A stretch of DNA of 64,000 nucleotides from Buxus sempervirens (GCA_947561395.2 OX387183.1:37554901-37618900); one strand, 5' to 3'; counted from the stretch's first letter, positions 36,881-48,654 are shown. Program-made: numbers and translations. The notes: generated by a model not told the origin, from the sequence alone.

Positions 36881-37891
36881 CCACATGTTTTTTATTTTCT
36901 TTTATTTTCTTATGTACTTTTATTATTATTATATTAGGATTTTTTTTGTTTCAAGCTTTGGATGCACATGCATCTTTTAATTTTTCTTCTTTTATTTTAA
37001 ATACTTTAATTAGACTTTTAGCAAAAATATTATTTTTTAATTCAAAACTTTTCATTTTGCTGCTCCTTCACTATTTGCCACGTGTGCAGATTTTCGAAAA
37101 CTTCAACTGCCCACAACTCACTCATCTGATATCCGATTTTAGCAAACTTAGTGGCGTTGGAATCAGTGCGAGATTCCCAATCCACTGAATTTCAGTTTAA
37201 CAGCAAACTAGAGTTTTTTTAGCAGAAGTGCCGGGCCGCGTCCGGGAGCCGATTTTGCTCATATTTCCTTATCCGGGACTCCGATTCCAGCAAACTCAGT
37301 TGCTTTGGAATCATGTCGAGATGCTCTTTCTGCTGGTATCAAATGAGGCAGCTGATTTGGGGTTTAGCAGAAAGTCAACTTCTGCTTTTCTCAGATTTGA
37401 CCAGTCCATAACTTCTTCATCTGGACTCCGATTTGAGCAAACTCTGTTCCATTAGAATCGTATCGGAATCCTCTTTCCAATGGTAGGAAGCATGGCAACT
37501 GATTTGCACCAGATAAAAAGTCAACTTTTTGACTTTCTCAAGTTTGACTTTTCAATTAAAATATCATTTTTTGCATTTTGGGAGGTGCAAAAATGAGGTG
37601 CTTACACTTGGTATCATACACATAGTATGAAGGGCATTGGACCCATGTTACACTTGACATGAGTTGCTTGATAGTGAGGGCATAGGCCCGTATTACATAT
37701 GCATGACAACTAGGCTTTGGCTTGTTACTAGCACCAGGAGATAAGAAGGGCAGTGGCCCCAATGGCATTGAGTGTTATTGAACAGAGGGCTTCAGCCCCA
37801 CGTTTGACATGAATTGTATGGAAAGCGGTGGCCCAGAGCTGCATGAGATTTATTTAGGGCATTGGCCCATATGTTTAGCATTCTATACGTG

Positions 37892-38720
37892 CAGTTCACT
37901 TCAATTGGGGGTAGTGAACTAGTGTTCACCTCAATTTGGGGGTAGTGAACTGGCTCCTTCTCCAAAGTGATATCGGCTAGTAAAATGTATGGTTCACCTC
38001 AATTGTGGGTAGTGAACTAGTGTTCACCTCAATTTGGGGGTAGTGAACTAGCTTCCTTATAAAAGTGGGTATTGGTAAGTAAAATGTATGGTTCACCTCA
38101 ATTGGGGGTAGTGAACTAGTGTTTACCTCAATTTAGGGGTAGTGAACTGGCTTCTTCTCAAGGTGATTATTGGTAAGTAAAATGTGTTGTTCACCTCAAT
38201 TGGGGGTAGTGAACTAGTGTTCATCTCAATTTAGGGGTAGTGAACTAGCTTCTTCATAACAGTTGATATTAGTTAGTAGTATGTGATGTTCACCTCAATT
38301 GGGGGTAGTGAACTAGTGTTCACCTCAATTTGGGGGTAGTGAAATAGCCTTTTCATAAAAGTGAGTATTGGTAGGTAACATGTGCAGTTCACCTCAATTG
38401 GGGTAGCGAACTAGTGTTCACCTCAATTTGGGGGTAGTGAACTGTTTCCTTCTCAACAGCGATTATTGGTCAGTAGTATGTATGGTTCACCTCAATTGGG
38501 GGTAGTGAACTATTGTTCACCTCAATTTAGGGGTAGTGAACTAATTCCTTCATAAAAATGAATATTGGTTGATTACTTAGTATGTGCTGTTCACCTCAAT
38601 TTGGGGGTAGTGAACTAGTTCTGCTACAACAGTAAATATGGAATTTTAGAGTGAGAGGTACACCTCATTTGAGGTCGTAAACTATGGTTCACAATGGCTG
38701 GGGGTAGTGAACTAGCATCC
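37892..38720. repeat. Tandem array of about 98-bp units with internal dyads
   Basis: Unit starts are near 37893, 37992, 38091, 38189, 38288, 38387, 38484 and 38589 (period 97-105). Most units hold two copies of a dyad in which GTTCAC and GTGAAC face each other across CTCAATTGGGGGTA or its close variant. The last units decay. Located in the 3' half of LTR B1. Confidence 0.9.
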
Positions 38721-38939
38721 CCCGTATAAGCTAGGAAATCTGAGGGGTCAAGTATGATAAATTAATGATTTATGATTGTATGAATAGTTGACCTGTACAC
38801 CTATGCACATGCATGCACTTGTTAAATGACACTATGTTGCCGTTGTTTCTACAATATTTCAACTAGCCACATCTCATGGTTTTATCGAGAGATAGTTGCA
38901 TAAACTGTGTTTTCACCAAATCATGCATGTGTTGCTTAC

Positions 38940-38955
38940 TGAGACATTCGTCTCA
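38940..38955. repeat. Small conserved LTR hairpin
   Basis: TGAGAC pairs with GTCTCA around ATTC. The chromovirus LTRs carry TGAGATA/TATCTCA at the comparable place. Confidence 0.6.
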
Positions 38956-39465
38956 CAGTTGCTTCTTATCTTGTTTTTCAGATCCATCGTCGTCCGGTGT
39001 GAAGGACCGGGTTGGGGAATAGAGGCGAGGAGAAAGCCTTTGGGTGTTGAGAGGCAAATGTCTTTAGGCCTTAGGTTTATTTCTTGTTTGTACATGTATA
39101 GTTTATTTTGGATTGTACACCTTGTATTTTGAGAGGAGTGATGTAGTCACCCGTCGTTTTGTAATCAAACTCGTGTCTTATTACATTTCTTTTATATATA
39201 TAGAAACCACTTTTGATATGCACAGCATAAATTGTCTTATCACTTGCACTTGTTAGGAAAAAGTTTTAATTCCTTTGTGTTTTATCAAGTAGAATGGCCC
39301 ACTTGCCATAGTCTGGAACGGGTTGTGCCTTGGAGGGGCAGACCTAGTTCTGGGTTGTGACATTAAGTGTACCTAAAGTACCTCATAAGAAACCGAAAGT
39401 AACTCCTAAGTATACCCAAGGTACCTCTTAAGTGTATCTAAAGTACCTTCAAAGTATACCCAGGG

Positions 39466-40883
39466 TGTGAAACCCCAATTCCAATACCTTTAGCACACTC
39501 TAATCAGTGAATGTGTTGTGTAGGTGAAGTTGGAGAAGCCCAACCCTGAAGCCAGTCAAAGTGGCTAAGCCCCGGCTCATCAGTGATGTATGAAGGTGAG
39601 CCTTCCTTCACTTGTGAAATTCCTAAATGGTTGGACAAATTATTTTAGAAATGGGAAAATAGCTAATTGTTGGTGTTTGTTGTGTGCAATAGGAGGGGGA
39701 GTGGCAAAGGTGTGATTATTGTGCTTTTGTGGAAGTCACTTAAGTGAAGAAACACCAAGGGAAAGCCCCATTCGACCAAAACCCTTTCCCAGCCCCTTTC
39801 CCTCTTCACTTTCTTCTCTCCCACTTTTATTCTTCTTCATCTTTTCCTTGTTCTTCTCCCCTCATCACATCCCATTCAATTTGAACCCACTTGAAGGAAC
39901 CTTGCAAGAAAAGAGAAAGAAGAACCCAAAGGTTGGGCCTTTTCGTGTGGATCATTTGCTTGGAGATTTGTGGAGGAACCATCCATAGAGCTAAGAGGTA
40001 CTACTTGTGGGTTGCATTGGAGGCTAGACAACTCGCTTGAGTGATTGCAAGAGGTAAGCAATAAAGCTGGCAAAATGCGAACCGACCGGACGGGTCAACC
40101 CGAACCGACCCGAGGTAAACGGGTTTGGGTTGACCCGTTTATTAATTGGGTTGGGGAAATAGTAATCGGGTCAACCCGATTATGACTCGGCAACCCGATT
40201 AAAAAAAAATGGTGACAAAAGTGTCCCGTCCCGACCCCATTAACCCCAACCTGACCCAAACCCGGTACAACCTGATCCAATTAACCTCCAACCCTATTTT
40301 AATCATATTTTTTGAAAAATAAAAAATAAAAATAATAATATACGGGTTGGTGGGTTGAACCCTTTTATTGGCGAGTTGGGGGTTTTCCAACTCGCTTTAA
40401 ATTAGTCCAACCCAAACCCAACCCGATTATGACCCGACCCGAACCCGACACGTTGCTAGCTCTAGCTGCCTCTAGTAAGCAACACCACCCCCACCAATAT
40501 TTCAAGTTTTAGCCATTTTCGTATGTAAGTGAGAAACCTAGGGTTTGAGATAGGAAATGGTTTATTTGTACAAATAGGAGTGAATTCTTTTAGGGGTTTT
40601 GGAGGGAGTAGATAACTAAACATGCTAGGAACAATTTAGAGCCCAAAAACACCAAAAATAAGTGAGATTTGAGAAAAACCACAAATCCTAAAAGTTTAGA
40701 TTTCGCGAACTGTCGAGAAACCCAGTTGCCTGAACCACCGCTCGAGCGCGGTATTGAGCGCCCCTTTAAGAGGTAGTTTAAGGCATGGCCGCTCACTGAT
40801 CACTCGAGCGACTGATCGAGCGACCTGCCTGAAATAGAGAACCGAGATCTATTTTCCAGCCGCTCGATGCAGGCTCGAGCGAC
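39466..40883 (+). mobile_element. Chromovirus-like LTR, family B copy B2, 5' part
   Basis: Begins TGTGAAACCCC and follows B1 through the leader, the GTAAGCAA site and the CTCGAG cluster. It is interrupted by the hAT-like element (40062-40474) and cut by A4 at 40884. The remainder would lie beyond the window. Confidence 0.75.
40062..40474. mobile_element. Non-autonomous hAT-like element (MITE), 413 bp
   Basis: Flanked by the 8-bp duplication GTAAGCAA (40054-40061 and 40475-40482), and missing from the same place in B1 (about 32986). It begins TAAAGCTGGCAA and has TTGCTAGCTCTA near its right end, an imperfect terminal inverted repeat with about 10 extra bases at the edge. The interior is rich in GGGTCAACCCG-type dyads. 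An 8-bp duplication is characteristic of hAT elements. No ORF. Confidence 0.8.
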
Positions 40884-41481
40884 TGTAAGCACCTCATTTT
40901 TGAGCTCCCGGAAGAGCCAGAAATGCAAAACCTGGCTAAAAAGTCAAACCCTGAGGGGTCAAAAATTGACTTTTTGATCAAGTGAAAATTGGCCACCTTG
41001 CTTTATCTCAATGGATAGAGAATCCTGACACGAGTCCAACGCAATTGAGTTTGCTGGAATCGAAGTCCGGATAAAGGTTCTACAAGCCGGTCAAACTTAA
41101 AGGGGAGCAAAAAGTTGAATTTTTGCCGAACCCCGTGCTAGGTTCTTAGCCCTATGACATTGGATAGAGAGCTCCGATACAGTTCTAACGCAACTAAGTT
41201 TGCTCAAATCGGAGTTCGGATGAAGGAGATATGAGCTGTTGAAGTTTCCGAGCAGCAAAACCAGAAACTGCACACGTGGCAAAGAAACTGGGCACGTGGC
41301 AACAAATGCAGTAAAATATCTCAGGGACTAAATCTCAAATATCCAAAAATTGTCAAATATTTCAGGGGCTAAACCAAAATTCGCAAGAGGCAATCTGTAG
41401 ATATCCAAAAGTGTCAAATCGGTCGAATTGGTTAAGTAGAGGGGCAAATCCGTAATTTTTTGATTTTTATATTACCAAATA

Positions 41482-41714
41482 TGTCGGATACACATACCTT
41501 TGTGTATATCTGACACTATTCATCGGATACAAGGAGATCAGCTAGCGAGATTTGCGCCGATTCACCGACAATTTCGCGGTGACATTAAATTTTGCAAATT
41601 ATGATGTTTTGTATCCAATATAAAATATCGGATACACTGTGGGCTTAGTGTAGCCGACCTTGTAGGTCGGATACACATGGCCTCTAGTGCATCCGGCCTC
41701 CAAGGCCAGATACA
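41482..41714. repeat. Promoter-side hairpin cluster of A4
   Basis: TGTCGGATACACA (41482) faces TGTGTATATCTGACA with a bulge. GTATCCAATAT...ATATCGGATAC is at 41610-41636. TGTAGCCGACC (41649-41659) faces GGTCGGATACA (41665-41675) with one mismatch. A decayed TGCATCCGGCC...GGCCAGATACA is at about 41688-41713. Confidence 0.75.
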
Positions 41715-41725
41715 TTAAGTTGGGC

Positions 41726-41733
41726 TATAAAAG
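41726..41733 (+). promoter_or_regulatory. TATA box of A4
   Basis: TATAAAAG about 12 bp after the hairpins, inside a small GGGCTATAAAAGCCC palindrome. Confidence 0.65.
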
Positions 41734-43852
41734 CCCAGCAGCCACCCCTTGCCGAGGGTTGGGTTCTTTTGCTGTTTTTCAGCTTCCTTCCACCACTTGT
41801 TTCCATACGAATCCTTCCTTCTTCAGCTCCTTTTGCCCTCCACCACCTCCCCACACCACCTCAAGTGTTTCTACCATTCTTCTTCCTTCCTCTTCTTCAC
41901 CCCCACTCCAACAAGAAGAAGAGCAAGTGCTATTGCTGTCAAGGAGGATAGTCTCCAGCTGCTGTACCACCTCAAGGGAGCATCACAACCCTGCACAAGA
42001 GGTCAAGAACTGTCAGGTAATATTCCTCACCATGTTTTACTGCATATATGATTAAAGTGAGAATTTTCTGAGAAGTTTTTCAGGGTCATCTCCTCCCTTG
42101 GGCATAAGTCTGCTCCCATGCCATTTTACCATGCATTTTCTTCACTTTTCACCATGCATAGGGTCTCTAAGTAAGGGAGAATCCTATGCATGAGCTCAGG
42201 GGAGGTCTAAGAGAGTTCTCTACATCACTCAGGCATTCTTGTGTTTACTGCTGTGTCCATTTTCGTTTGCTTTAAAAGGGAGCCTGTTCCCTCATATCAG
42301 TTCACCCTTTGTACCCCATATAAACCCCCCTTTCCTTTCCATTCTTTAGAGTTTTGTTTTAAGCATAGAACCCAAAGTTCAGACCTGGTTGAAGCACACA
42401 GGTAAGGCATGGTAACATTCCTCCATTTACTTTCCCAGCATGTGTGCCAATGTATGGGTCTTGCTTTCTTTGCATATGGATGAGTGAAAACTCTCACATA
42501 ATCACTGTTTTGGGGTAGGCTTTCTTGTTGGTTCCTAGATATTGTTTGGATATAAATCTGGTCCATTTTTATGCATGCAAATCTCTGTTTTTTTTAATGT
42601 CTTCCCTTACTCATGCCGTTGCTAGAAGTGTCAAGCATGACTTCATTCTTTAGTTTGTTGTTTCGAAGCACAAAAGCATGCTCCCTCCTCCCCTTAGCTT
42701 GCAATTTCCGCCATGATTAATATGTTTCCCTCCCCCTTTTAACCTACTGTTTGTGGTTAAGAAAAAGCATGCTTCCCCTTATCTTGTAACCCTCCATTGG
42801 TGCTTGCATGAGCTGCTGCTGGGAATAGCAGCAGCACTACCACCCACTTCTTGCTCCCCCTTTCACCTGGTGTTTTGGCATCTCCGAGTGCACCACAACC
42901 CACATTGAGGTCTGCCCCACTTGTATGCTCCCTTTTACCCCACAACCCCCTTCAGCCATGACCCAAGTGAGTTGCTACCGGAGACAGCAGCAAGCCTCCA
43001 CTACTGGCTGCTGTCCTAGCAGGTTGGGAATCTCAGAACCATCCCCGTATTAACCCACAGCCATGCTTCGTTGTATATTAACATTCTGTACCTTTTTTTA
43101 GATAGGAATGCATGTTTCCTTGCTGTGGTTATTTGTTATTTATGTAACCCAAAGCATATGTTTCCTTCACCCCCCAACCCCCTTGGCAGTGGTGCATATA
43201 GGTTGCTGTTGGGAACAGCAGCAAGCTCTTGAGCCACTGCTGTTCCCAGCAGATTTGTGCTAGCATGCATGCTCCCCCAGCCCCCTACTACCCATTGTTT
43301 TGACCACTTGGAAATCCCCAAAACCTCCTGAGATAACCTGCTGTTCTAGTAGGCATGCCCATAACCCAACACCTCTAGGATGGCCTCCCCTCAAGTCCAG
43401 GCATGAAGGCCATTTCCCCCACAATCCACATGCGCCCCACACTCATTTAGTAATGCTTTAACCTTTGCATATTAACTGTTGTTTCTTTTATTTACTTGTT
43501 GCTGATTAATGGTCTTGTGTCTTGGTATTTGTGTTAGGGTAACGTAGCACAGGGTGTTTGGTTATTACATCTGAGTTGCCATGGATCGATGACCTGGAAA
43601 TACCCCGGTAGGAGTGCTAAGACCCCTACCTCGTTGCTGACTGTTGTCGGAGAAAAGGGGAGGGCAGCAATCCCATGCCCTCTCCTCTCTCCCATTGCCT
43701 TTGCTGGAAACCACAAAGGAAGGATCAAAGTGGATTCCTTCCCAAACTTGAACCAATGTGGGCCCTCCTAGAGGCCCACATGACTTGTAGAAGCCCCTAG
43801 GAAACCCAAGAGAGCATCCCAATGGTCAAAGCCCCGAAACAGGCAAATTAAG

Positions 43853-43919
43853 GGTGATCCGACAACTCAGGTCGGATCACCTAGGACTTGTGTGTAGCCG
43901 ACAAGTAATGTCGGCTACA
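43853..43919. repeat. Distal hairpins of A4
   Basis: GGTGATCCGAC (43853-43863) pairs with GTCGGATCACC (43871-43881), 11 bp. TGTAGCCGAC (43893-43902) pairs with GTCGGCTACA (43910-43919), 10 bp. Relative to TGTATCCGAC/GTCGGATACA the second has a T-A pair replaced by G-C. Confidence 0.9.
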
Positions 43920-45264
43920 TGGCAGAAATGCCAATCTTGGGTTTTTCCGATTCTTGTCGAATTTGAATGATATTTCCACCAAACCAAGTAAACCAATAGG
44001 GTTTCCGGGTCACCCGAAAACCCCACATGGGACCTGGACCGCCGGTCCAATTTGGTACATTAGTGGGCCTTCCAATGGGGCCCACCAAGCCCGATAAACA
44101 CTAAAGCACACTGTGCGCGCGTTGGAAACGCGGCACGAGAAAATTCGGAGTCGCCACCGCCTGATGGGGTGCAGGCGGACACCTGGGTGCCTAATCTTGT
44201 CTATTAAGGCTTTGGTCTGCGGCTTTGAGATTCTAAGTAGGGTTTCGGTTGTGGTCCGGGGAAGTCCGTAGACACCCCGGTCCACCCCGTCGGGTGACGG
44301 GTCCCTTAGGTTTATCCTGGTTTGAGTCAGCTTACTTTGGTCTCACCCAATTCCTAATCCGATATGTAGCTTGGTTAAGCCTGGCGGGACCACCTGAGTG
44401 GTGTGGGTCCCTTTAATTGCTTTTATCTTGATTAATTAGGTAATCTGAGTCTGGTTGGGTGGGCCCCGTTGGAAGGCCCATGGTGTCCTTGGTGGGCTTA
44501 GTCTAGCCCATTTACCCTTGTGGGCCTCTGTCTAGGCTAGAGGCCCTTTGGGCTTTGGTTAAGTGAATGGATTTTACATTAGGGTTCAGATTTTGAAGCT
44601 TAGGTGATTTTCATGCTAAAGGTAGGCCTGTATTAGTTTGCGGGCCTCTGGATGGGCCCCCATGATGGTTGCCAAAAGTGCTTTAGATTTATCTTGTTAA
44701 GTTTGCCAAAGTGAGTTGGACACTGGGCTTGGGGCCCGTAGTCCAAATTTGGGCTTGAAAGCACAGGTTATGTGAAGTTAGGGTTTTGAACCCTTACTTG
44801 GTTGGTTCGTGGGCTTTGGCGGGCCCGATAGGCCCTTGCCTTTAGTCTTGGCCAAACCACACATTTCATACATCAATTCACCAAGTTTGGTTCTGGTGGG
44901 CTGCTTTTGGGGTTTGGCCCGCCCGGGTTGATCAGTTAATTTACTTATCTTGATTATGTCACATGTATGTATTCCATTGTGTTCATTGGGCTTGGTGGGC
45001 CCCGTTGGAAGGCCCACTGGAAATCAAGTTGGACTGGGGGTCCAAGTCCCATGTTGGGCTTCCAGGTGACCCGGAAACCCTATTGGTTCATTTGGTTTGG
45101 TTTGGAAATGCCACCCACATCCAGAAAAAATCACAGGAAATATCACAGAGAACATACAAAAAAAATGACATTCATCAGAGGAGATCGGCTCACTATACTG
45201 GGTCCAAGGAAGGGCATTTTTGCGTTTCCAAAAAATATAGCAATTCGGCATTTTTTAAGAGGGT

Positions 45265-45292
45265 GCGCTGACCTCAAGCGCTAGGTCAGCGC
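45265..45292. repeat. Distal hairpin of A5, unrelated stem
   Basis: GCGCTGACCT (45265-45274) pairs with AGGTCAGCGC (45283-45292), 10 bp, at the place where A1 and A3 have TGTATCCGG hairpins. Confidence 0.85.
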
Positions 45293-46445
45293 GAGCCTGG
45301 TGGAACCGGAAAGGCCCTTGCGAGCAAAAGTGCCAGCTCGGTGGACACCTTGCCGAAACCCGATTCTCTGTTTTTTTTCTTTTTCTCAAAGTCTGGCTTG
45401 ATTTTCAGTCTCTGTAACACCTCCCAGGTGTTACTAACATCCCCAGGAGACACTTGAACATGCATCGAAGCTATTCTAACCTACTTCAAAATTAATCTAA
45501 CTTTACAGAGTCATGATTTACACTTCCAACAGCAAACAAAGAAGGGGGATGGGGGCATGCTTGACTCCTACGACAGTAACCAAATAAACGGGAGATAAAA
45601 CAGAGAGGCTACATGCATAAGAAGGGGAACCGGACCTAAATCTAAACATGCATTTAACCTTACCTTATAACACTTGCAAACAAGGGAGAAGAAACGAAAA
45701 AAGAAAAGAAAAGCACCAGTAGAAAGAAAAACAGTCATGCCAGAAGAAAAAAAAGAACACGGCAACATGTCTAAGCTTGCATCTCCATGGAGCCCCTAAC
45801 CGGAACTAAACCTAACCTCCGCATTCGCATCAATAAACCTTCAGGGAAAGGAGAGAGAGGGGGGGTTTACAGGGGTACACAGGACATGTTCGAAGCGAGG
45901 GAACAGGCTCCCTTTACTGCATGATCCACAAAAAAAAACTCTCCGAACAGTGGCCTTGGTGGCCTAAGGTGGGATGGCCAAGCTTCCCATCTTCTCATGG
46001 AGTCTCATGGGGGCTCCGTTACCCTCGGAGACCTCCGTGTTACCAAAAATATAAGAACATGCATGGCATAACAAGGAAAGAAAACAGATTTGATAACATG
46101 CGCATACGACTCCCATTTTCATGTATGTAAAATAAAAAGGAGTGAGGAACAATACCTGAGGTTCCCTACGCTCTTGTGCGAGGCGGCGGCTTTTCCTTGA
46201 GATGACACAGGTGCCGGAACTCCCTTCTTCTGAACCTCCAACAGCATCCCTTCTTTTCTTTGGACCTTGGTGCGATGGTGGAGAAGAAGAAGAGGAAAAG
46301 GAGTGATAACGGCGGGTGGGGTGTTTGGGGGGCTAAGGAGTAAATGGGAGCTGGGGAGAGGAGGTTCCCGGAAATTGAAAGCCAACTGAAGAAAGCTTTT
46401 CTCCAAAAAAAAATTTCTGAACCCTTTGCACGAAGTATGGTGCGT

Positions 46446-46516
46446 CTTTTATAGAAAGAGGGATCGGGTATCCGCTGGGTTGGCACCTGGCTGGCACCGA
46501 GCGCGTTTTGCGCTCG
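46446..46516 (-). promoter_or_regulatory. A5 TATA box with adjacent hairpin
   Basis: CTATAAAAG on the minus strand (46446-46454). Upstream in sense, CGAGCGC (46498-46504) pairs with GCGCTCG (46510-46516). A5's distal hairpin has a related GCGCT core. Confidence 0.55.
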
Positions 46517-47771
46517 CCCCGCTCGCGCGAGAGGCAAAATGATGAAAAAACAATAAATGCGGCCGCTAATTGGTTGGAAAATCTGATTTTTTGGATTTAG
46601 TCCCTGGATATTTTCAATTTAATCCGATATTTTTGGATTTTTACAGATTTAGTCCCTGGGATATTTCGTACGTTTGGATATTCACGGATTTGATCCCCGA
46701 GATATTTTCCTGCGCAACTCGCCACGTGTGTAGCTTTTTGCCACGTGTGCAATTTGCCAGTTTTGCTGCTTGGAAACTTCAACAGCTCATATTCTCTCCG
46801 TTCGGACTCCGATTTGGGCAAACTCAGTTGCGTCGGACTCGTGTCAGGATTCTCTATCCAATGACATAGGGGTAACCATCTGGATCGGGGTTCAGCAGAA
46901 AGTCAACTTTCGGCTCCCCTAAAGTTTGATCGCCCGCAGAACCTTCATCCGGACTCCGATTCCTGCAAACTCAGTTGTGTTGGAACCGTGTCGGGATTCT
47001 CTATCCAATGATATAGGGGTGTGCGCACCTAAAAATGGCCTAGATCGCACACGAAGCGCACGTGGAGGGTTTGTGCATGCCTCGGGACATTCGGAGTCGC
47101 CACTGCCTGAGAGGTGCAGGCAGACACGGTGATTGCCCTATTCGGGTCTAAGTCTGGTCTGCGGCTTTTCAGAGTTCTAGATAAGTCCTTGGTTACGTCC
47201 GGGGAAGTCCGAAGACACCCCGGCCCGCCCCGTCGGTTTGACGGGTCCCTCGGGTCTCCCTGGTTTTTGAGTCAATCTCACCCTTCCTAGACCAGCACGA
47301 TGTTTATTGGGTCTGGCGGGGCCCTCTGAAGGTGTGGGTCCCTTTTACTTTGATTTTATCTTCTTATTTAGTGGAATGGGTCGGACCCGGGTCCCGTTGG
47401 AAGACCCGTGGGTTGCCATGATTGGGCTTGGGGCCCAGTTGGGTTATTGGGTAACTCGTTTGGTTATTTAAATTTTATTTATTTACAATTTATTTGGGCT
47501 TAATGGGCTTGGTACGGGCCCATTAGCCAAGGGTCAAGGGGCCTGGGCCTGTTTATTGAAAACAGGCCTGGTATAGGCCAGTCGAAGGTGGGCCACCCAA
47601 GTGGGCCCAAGGTGCCTTGGTGGGCCTATTTAGGTCCGCAGTCCATTATTGGGTTGAAAATAGCCCAAAATGTCTAAAAGGTCGGTTCAAGCCGGTTCAG
47701 GTCGGATCAAGTCCAACCGGGCCAAAAAGTAGGTTTTTAAAGTTATATTTACACTGGCCTGTGTTTATTAT

Positions 47772-47833
47772 ACGGGTTGCCATTGCCCGTAAATGAAATT
47801 TGGTTCAAGCTCGCCCGTGAAGCAAATACGGGC
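47772..47833. repeat. Distal hairpins of A6
   Basis: ACGGG...CCCGT (47772-47790) and GCCCGT...ACGGGC (47812-47833), the stem type of A6's promoter-side cluster. Confidence 0.7.
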
Positions 47834-48617
47834 ATGCTTGAACCGTTCTGAGTTTACGGGCTCAACCAACTTTGCATATTTGGTGCCGATTCAGCTTGGG
47901 ATCAGTTTGATTAATTTCCTGGGGCTTTCAACAACCTTCGTCAAACTTCCAGCATCCCCGTGATTCTCCATTCCCTCCATTTGGCTTAAAAAAGCCATCC
48001 TTCTCCTCTTTTGCATTTTCCAAGCAAGTATAGCTTCCTTTTAACCATTTGTGATCATTGCTAAGAAGGGAATAAGAGGGAGATTACAGGGAATATCAGA
48101 TATTTAAAGAAGTTCCAGGATTGTAACCAAATTAGGTAGGGTATTATTCTTTTGATAACCCTTGATTATTCTCTCCTCCTTTTCATGGAAATGACCACTT
48201 TGGATCAAGTTGCTCACCGCATACAGCAGCCAAAACATGTTAGAAACGACATAATGAAAATAAAATAAAAAGAAAGTAAGTGAAGAAGAAAGAAAAAGTA
48301 ACTAAAACTTACTTAATTCAGTGAGCATACTTACAATGTAATTTCTAATTGATTTTGATGATTCCTCCAATTCCGAGTGAATTCGGTAGCGCTTCCGCGT
48401 CCCCTTGAGTTTCCAAATTGGGTTTTGAAAGGGCTTGGCTGGGTTTCCTATGTTCAAATGGTGATCAAACAGGGTTTAGACAGAGTTTGGGCAATGCAGG
48501 GGCATTTCGGGGATTTTTGGAATTAGGAATTGGAGGTGGTAGAACCTGGGTAGGGTTTTGGCTCTGCAAAACACACAGACGGAGAGGGGAGAGGCCAAGA
48601 GGAAGGCTTGTTCGAAT

Positions 48618-48635
48618 GGGGGGGGGGGGGGGGGG
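48618..48635 (+). repeat. Poly-G tract, 18 bases
   Basis: An uninterrupted G run within A6, just downstream (sense) of its TATA, so the transcript would carry C. Confidence 0.9.
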
Positions 48636-48643
48636 CTGGCCTC

Positions 48644-48654
48644 TCTATTTATAG
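48644..48654 (-). promoter_or_regulatory. TATA box of A6
   Basis: Minus strand CTATAAATAG next to the hairpins at 48668-48853. Confidence 0.6.

Larger units (their letters stand above)
34226..37606 (-). mobile_element. Giant-LTR family A, copy A3
   Basis: Plus strand starts TGTGCGCACC and ends GGTGCTTACA; sense is minus. Flanks CCTGG (34221-34225) and CTTGG (37607-37611) are a 5-bp duplication with one C/T difference. At 3381 bp without internal ORF it is a solo LTR and the only uninterrupted copy here, so it sets the family's length. It shares the GGAGTCGCCACTGCCTGA block near its sense 3' end. Confidence 0.85.
32413..39362 (+). mobile_element. Chromovirus-like LTR, family B copy B1, containing A3
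   Basis: Begins TGTGAAACCCC and ends TTGTGACA. Flanks TTAGG (32408-32412) and TTAAG (39363-39367) are a 5-bp duplication with one change. Excluding A3 it is about 3.56 kb. Order: pyrimidine-rich leader (about 32700-32830), a GTAAGCAA donor-like site (about 32986), GCTCGAG cluster (33225-33415), A3, tandem hairpin array (37892-38720), the TGAGAC hairpin (38940-38955) and a CAG acceptor-like site (about 38980). No internal coding region, so a solo LTR. Confidence 0.75.
40884..44111 (+). mobile_element. Giant-LTR family A, copy A4, 5' part
   Basis: Starts TGTAAGCACCTCATTTTTG, like A3's sense start. It carries hairpins, a TATA, a leader and distal hairpins in family order. It is cut at 44111 by A5, which has the opposite orientation; about 0.9 kb of sense 3' LTR is therefore missing. 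No coding region. Confidence 0.8.
44112..47019 (-). mobile_element. Giant-LTR family A, copy A5, sense 3' part
   Basis: Plus strand starts TGTGCGCGCGTTGG and shares long similarity with A1 (2309 onward). Sense minus. Cut by A6 at 47020, leaving about 0.1-0.2 kb of its sense 5' end outside the window. It holds a GTAACACCT/AGGTGTTAC palindrome (45414-45434), distal hairpin (45265-45292), TATA and promoter-side hairpin. Confidence 0.8.

Noticed and set aside
37892..38720. Possible CRISPR-like array
   Set aside because: Units are contiguous 98-bp repeats without unique spacers, in plant LTR DNA.
41687..42055. Overlapping plus ORFs in A4
   Set aside because: Same leader position as in A2; frames differ between copies and no motif is present.
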